Source of the DNA: Desulfovibrio sp. JC010
GTDB lineage: Bacteria; Desulfobacterota; Desulfovibrionia; Desulfovibrionales; Desulfovibrionaceae
DNA: 64,000 nucleotides
Direction of reading: 5' to 3'
NCBI RefSeq assembly: GCF_010470675.1
Contig: NZ_VOIQ01000017.1
Location: forward strand, 39,674-103,673
Part shown: one piece after another, positions 61,601 to 64,000 of the stretch
Layout: each line of letters starts with the position of its first letter
Numbering within the stretch: position 1 is the first letter of the stretch
Made by a program: the position numbers and the translations under genes
The notes under the pieces: generated by a model
Database searches by the model: none
Told to the model about the DNA's origin: nothing
The model's input: only the letters and a program-made list of their open reading frames with translations

Positions 61601-62151
61601 TCATCAAGGCCGTTGGCCTGCACTTCAAGGTAGAAGTTGCCCGGAAAAATGGATTCGTACTCTTTGGCCATCTCGATCCCGGCATCAAGCCCTTCGTTCA
61701 TCAGGGCACGGGGCACTTCACCGGCAAGACAGGCTGAAAGGGCGATGACCCCTTCACTGTATTTATTGAGCAGGTATTTGCTGACTCGCGGCTTGTAGTG
61801 GAAGCCTTCAAGGAAACCCAGCGAGCAGAGTTTGATGATGTTCTTGTAACCCTGCTGGTTTTTTGCCAGCAGCACGAGGTGGTAGCGGCCTTTCCTGTCT
61901 TTACGGGTGTGGGCCAGTTCGTCATCAATGTCACCGGGCGCAACATAGACTTCGCAGCCGATGATGGGCTTGATGCCCATATCCATGGCGGTCATATAAA
62001 AGGTAACCGCACCGAACATGGAGCCGTGGTCGGTGATGGCGACTGCGGGCATGCCGTAGTCCTTGGCCTGCTGGCAGAGGTCCTTGATGCGGATGGCACC
62101 GTCCAAGAGGCTGTACTCAGTATGGACGTGCAGATGAACGAATTCTGACAT
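58621..62151 (-). CDS. dnaE: DNA polymerase III subunit alpha
   Basis: A 1176-residue replicative polymerase. The PHP domain opens with FVHLHVHTEYSLLDGAIRI (about 3-21); the polymerase active-site aspartates lie in MPDIDVDFCERRR (about 395-407), and the fingers region includes GLIKFDFLGLRTMTVIEDC and RPGPLGSGMVDEFIKRKHG. The helix-hairpin-helix and OB-fold regions complete the C-terminus. ATG 62151 is used; the 40-residue extension to 62271 is encoded by repeat sequence. The gene is single, bounded by repeat copies 6 and 7. Confidence 0.97.
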   Translation of the reverse strand: MSEFVHLHVHTEYSLLDGAIRIKDLCQQAKDYGMPAVAITDHGSMFGAVTFYMTAMDMGIKPIIGCEVYVAPGDIDDELAHTRKDRKGRYHLVLLAKNQQGYKNIIKLCSLGFLEGFHYKPRVSKYLLNKYSEGVIALSACLAGEVPRALMNEGLDAGIEMAKEYESIFPGNFYLEVQANGLDDQEQLNTLMYQCAEKTGLPLVATNDCHYLTKEDYEAHDLLLCIQTQTTVDAEKRFRMGTDQLYFKPQEEFEEYFAHVPEAIANTQKIAEMCNLEIELGNYYFPEYELPEGMTIETEFVRLCKEGLKKRIEAAPYEIDEKVYWERLDYELGVINEMGFPAYFLIVQDFINWAKDNRIPVGPGRGSAAGSIVAWALRITNIDPLPYDLLFERFLNVERISMPDIDVDFCERRRLEVVKYCSDKYGWDHVAQITTYGTMKTKAVIKDVGRAMGMHFSETDPIAKLVPDDPAVIAQGLGVKKAKITVPNAVEAIPELGNMVATDPKIAKLMDIATRLEGMSRHASTHAAGVVISDTPMTDYLPLYKGKKGEIVTQYDMKKVEKVGLIKFDFLGLRTMTVIEDCLDIIRLQDKEAPDLDTLTLDDQDTFDIFCKGDTDGVFQVESSGMRKYLRMLRPSCFEDIIAMLALYRPGPLGSGMVDEFIKRKHGEIDVTYLWPTLEPSLKPTYGVIVYQEQVMGAAMTIANYSLGEGDLLRRAMGKKIPEEMAKHRVRFVEGAKENEIPEQVANDIFDLMEQFAAYGFNKSHSAAYALISYYTAYLKAHFPVEFMAALMSTEMNNTEKIIMYINACRDMDVTVRQPDINLGVARFSVYEGDIIYGMAGIKNVGEEAIDEIVEERQKNGPFKDFIDFITRVNLRRVTKRVIEYLIRAGAFDSMGLPRSGLIASLDKAVSYGQKKTKEKESGMINMLDMLGGGGEAEEEAATISFEEFSMAEMDDKEMQRLEKEALGFYLTCHPLLSYRNEMNRLGLQTIEDCPKMVHEAQVRLGVIITGYKEIITKKSGKKMAFATIEDMTGSGELIIFPKTYEEVHQYLGQDIPLLIKGKVDNPPPEEGQEEAPAESKVMADEISPLENAQAGCVEAVPLSVHHTLCTDEGIAELKAILAGYPGSAPVTMQMFLPDSVCTLRLGHGYNIRPNGDFWKEFNQWRKNGNGKAKLQ

Positions 62152-62181
62152 AATTATCCTTAACAGGTTGCCCTGCCATTG

Positions 62182-62290
62182 AATGCCTCCGGCGGCCTCG
62201 CGGGGGCGTGAATTAGATGCGCTTCGCGCTTTTTGATAATCGCATTTCGCCTCCGGCGGCCAAAGGACCAAGGCCCTTTGGAATCCCTAT
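62182..62290 (-). repeat. Modular intergenic repeat, copy 7 (reverse, rearranged)
   Basis: On the minus strand it has TTGGCCGCCGGAGGCGAAATGCGA, then CAAAAAGCGCGAAGCGCATCTAAT, and GCCGCCGGAGGCATTC, so the GCCGCCGGAGGC module occurs twice. The AAACCC hairpin is replaced by a GGGCCTTGG / CCAAGGCCC pair. It sits just upstream of dnaE. Confidence 0.75.
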
Positions 62291-62299
62291 CAGTTGGGG

Positions 62300-62497
62300 T
62301 GGGGTGGTTATTGAAAGCCGTGGCAGGTAAAGAATAGGTAGTATTTACTTTTGGTGGCAATCGTCAATAGCTGCGAATAAGTTTGCTGACAATCTTAACA
62401 ACGAGACTTGGCAAAATAGTCCGAGTTCTCGCAACGTTGACGAAAGAGCCTACCCATGCAAGAAATTTAAGGGTAAATTAATAAAGGTGAACCGCAC
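62300..62497 (+). other. Leader with stem-loop upstream of the permease gene
   Basis: There is no gene here. A stem GAGACTTGG (62403-62411) pairs with CCGAG-TTCTC (62421-62430, one bulged base). It precedes a conserved-looking stretch GCAACGTTGACGAAAGAGCC and the permease start at 62498. Ion-transporter genes often have riboswitch leaders, but I cannot match this to any known class. Confidence 0.35.
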
Positions 62498-63688
62498 ATG
62501 GAATTCTCTGCAATATATATAAATGATAGGCTGCCTCTAATCCTGCTTTTCGTGACCGGGTATATCCTCTACCGGGTGACGGCTTCCGTGGGGCTGCCGG
62601 AATACATCGCCGCAAGGGCGGTGCGCTTCAGCCGGAACCGGGCGGACCTGCTGCTTCTGTCACTCATCGTTGTCTCGGCACTGCTTTCCATGTTCATTCC
62701 CAATGCAGTTACTGTGCTGGCCATGATCCCGGTTATCCGCAAGCTTGATGATGAACTGCAAAACATGACCACCCCGCTGACCCTATCCATTATATATGGG
62801 GCAAACATCGGGGGCATGGGGTCTCTCATCGGCAGTCCGGCCAATCTGCTGCTTATCGGGGCGCTGGACCTGTTCAATATTCCGGGGCGTGAACGTATAA
62901 CCTTTTTTAACTGGTTCGAGTGGGCCGTGCCGCTGGTGTTGCTACTGCTTTTGCTGGCGTGGTTCGTGGTGCGTTTTGCCCTGCCTAAGTGTAATGCTGA
63001 GTTGATACATGCGTACGAAGAGGAGTCGTTAAAGGTTAAGCAGCATAGGGGACTTTATGTATTCGGGCTGTTTATGCTCTTCTGGAGCGGATCATCGTTT
63101 CTTGCAGAAGCCGTACCTGAATTCAGGGTGTATGAGTCATTGGCAGCAGCTGCCTTTACGATAGCATTCTGCGGGTATGTCTTCGGAAGCAGGTTGTTGC
63201 GATTGCGGGATTTGGTTGAAGGAATACCTAGGCGCGGTGTGCTCTTTCTGGGGTTGCTGGGAGTGCTGGTCGTACTGGTGCGGTTAATGAGATTGGATGA
63301 GCAGGCCGCAAGTCTGTTTACATCTATATTGGATTGCTTGGGCCAGAGCGGCGAGGGATTCGGAATATATCTGGCAACAGCCTTTATGGTAATCCTGCTG
63401 ACTGAATTTCTGAGCAATACTGTGGTCTCAATGGCTTTCTTTGCCGTTATGGTCCATGTGGGGGCGGCTTACGCTCTAAATCCATTGCCGCTGATGATTC
63501 TGGTTTCAGCTGCATCCACTTGTGCCTTCATGACCCCGGTGGCAACACCCTGCAATAGTCTGGCTGTAGGGGAAATGCGTGGGATGTCGCTGCGGACGAT
63601 GCTGGCACTGGGGATGGTTTTGAATGTTTTCGGGGCCTTGCTGCTGTCATTCTGGATATGGAAGGTTGTTCCGCTGGTTTATGGCTAA
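62498..63688 (+). CDS. Ion transporter of the ArsB/NhaD/SLC13 superfamily
   Basis: A 396-residue membrane protein with about 10-12 helices. It shows the IT-superfamily features: NAVTVLAMIPVIRKLDDEL, GANIGGMGSLIGSPANLLLIGALDLF (the SPAN-type loop in the first half) and, in the second half, FLSNTVVSMAFFAVMVHV and STCAFMTPVATPCNSLAVGEMRGM. These repeats form the re-entrant loops of DASS, ArsB and NhaD carriers. The substrate, sulfate, carboxylate, arsenite or sodium, cannot be read. AAAGGTGA lies before the ATG. Confidence 0.88.
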   Translation: MEFSAIYINDRLPLILLFVTGYILYRVTASVGLPEYIAARAVRFSRNRADLLLLSLIVVSALLSMFIPNAVTVLAMIPVIRKLDDELQNMTTPLTLSIIYGANIGGMGSLIGSPANLLLIGALDLFNIPGRERITFFNWFEWAVPLVLLLLLLAWFVVRFALPKCNAELIHAYEEESLKVKQHRGLYVFGLFMLFWSGSSFLAEAVPEFRVYESLAAAAFTIAFCGYVFGSRLLRLRDLVEGIPRRGVLFLGLLGVLVVLVRLMRLDEQAASLFTSILDCLGQSGEGFGIYLATAFMVILLTEFLSNTVVSMAFFAVMVHVGAAYALNPLPLMILVSAASTCAFMTPVATPCNSLAVGEMRGMSLRTMLALGMVLNVFGALLLSFWIWKVVPLVYG

Positions 63689-64000
63689 ATTAAGGAATGC
63701 TTAAAAAGCAGCGGAAATAAACGCTTTGTGCGAAATAACGTGATAGATTTAAACAATAATTCAAAAACCACTTGACCCTTTCAGGAGTTTTCCATAAAAC
63801 GTCTTTCCTCGGCTGACGACGGCCCTGAACGGGCGCAGCACAGCGGAGATTTTTTTTGCCTAAACCGGGCACAAAACGGTTGACTTCACGAGTCGGTTTG
63901 TATAGTTTCCGACTCCGCACTGAGCGAAAGTAAAGTGCCGGGATCATTGAAAAATTATTTTGAGAGAACATGAAAATTAATGATTGACAGCGGCGGCTGA
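63689..64000 (+). promoter_or_regulatory. Probable rRNA-operon promoter and leader at the window edge
   Basis: No gene is visible in these 312 bases. A sigma70-type promoter GTTGAC (63879-63884 region) is followed at normal spacing by TATAGT (about 63901-63906). Downstream, GCACTGAGCGAAAG and GGATCATTGAAAAATTATTTTGAGA resemble the pre-16S leader that precedes rRNA genes in proteobacteria. The window ends before any rRNA, so this is inference. The minus-strand ORF at 63690-63971 has no support. Confidence 0.5.

Noticed and set aside
62152..62271. N-terminal extension of dnaE
   Set aside because: The extension is translated repeat sequence; ATG 62151 begins the conserved PHP domain.
63690..63971. 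93-codon minus-strand ORF at the window edge
   Set aside because: No ribosome binding site or family; overlaps the probable rRNA promoter and leader.

Overview
The window looks like a chromosomal segment of a marine sulfate-reducing deltaproteobacterium of the Desulfovibrio/Maridesulfovibrio type. This is inferred from the gene families (FapA next to MotAB, MucR-like regulator, FecR-RTX protein, many PAS kinases, rpsA-sppA pair) and from the modular intergenic repeats; no 16S gene lies inside the window to prove it. Most genes are ordinary core or signalling genes. There are no transposases, integrases, prophage genes or CRISPR arrays.

Layout. 1-11.6 kb: a class I aminotransferase and DEAD-box helicase (-), a MauE-like protein with a rhodanese lipoprotein, an AT-rich secreted orphan, a receiver-phosphatase-like protein (-), alanine dehydrogenase, a three-gene MASE1/kinase/response-regulator cluster, an orphan MotB and a MucR-like regulator. 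12-22.2 kb: glycogen phosphorylase, an AMIN protein, pstB-phoU behind a Pho-box-like tandem repeat, rpsA-sppA, and a TPR protein followed by two tiny membrane/coiled-coil genes. 22.2-32 kb: a large FecR-RTX exoprotein (-), a Cache/PAS kinase, HtpX, an HtrA protease, a small Cys-rich secreted protein and a sigma54 activator with a degenerate receiver (-). 32.5-40.8 kb: a polar amino-acid ABC transporter (ATPase, binding protein, fused double permease), then a deacetylase-glycosyltransferase fusion, a GT2 enzyme and a Cys-cluster protein. 40.9-42.7 kb: an AT-rich accessory patch with an ImmA/IrrE-type peptidase and a membrane partner, then a CPBP protease (-). 42.8-52 kb: hldE/rfaE2-type adenylyltransferase, a CAU tRNA, a Nif3-like protein, a zinc-ribbon protein, RNase P RNA, ispDF, cysS, a CHASE4 kinase, a candidate small selenoprotein and an FmdB-like protein. 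52.2-58.3 kb (-): a motility/partner-switch operon (anti-sigma kinase, STAS, FapA, MotA, MotB, CgeB-like glycosyltransferase), then queD-dtd. 58.6-64 kb: dnaE (-), an anion/cation permease of the ArsB/NhaD/SLC13 superfamily, and at the right edge what looks like an rRNA-operon promoter and leader.

The observation most worth pursuing is a 51-codon gene at 51669-51824 that is missed by standard ORF calling. It has its own ribosome binding site, encodes one membrane helix, contains an in-frame TGA at codon 30, carries a compact hairpin 21 nt after the TGA with G as second loop base (the geometry of a bacterial SECIS), and ends 3 bp before an FmdB-like gene. It may be a small membrane selenoprotein. 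Also notable is a family of at least seven modular intergenic repeats, which occur in a short and a long form and often end at or near a start codon.
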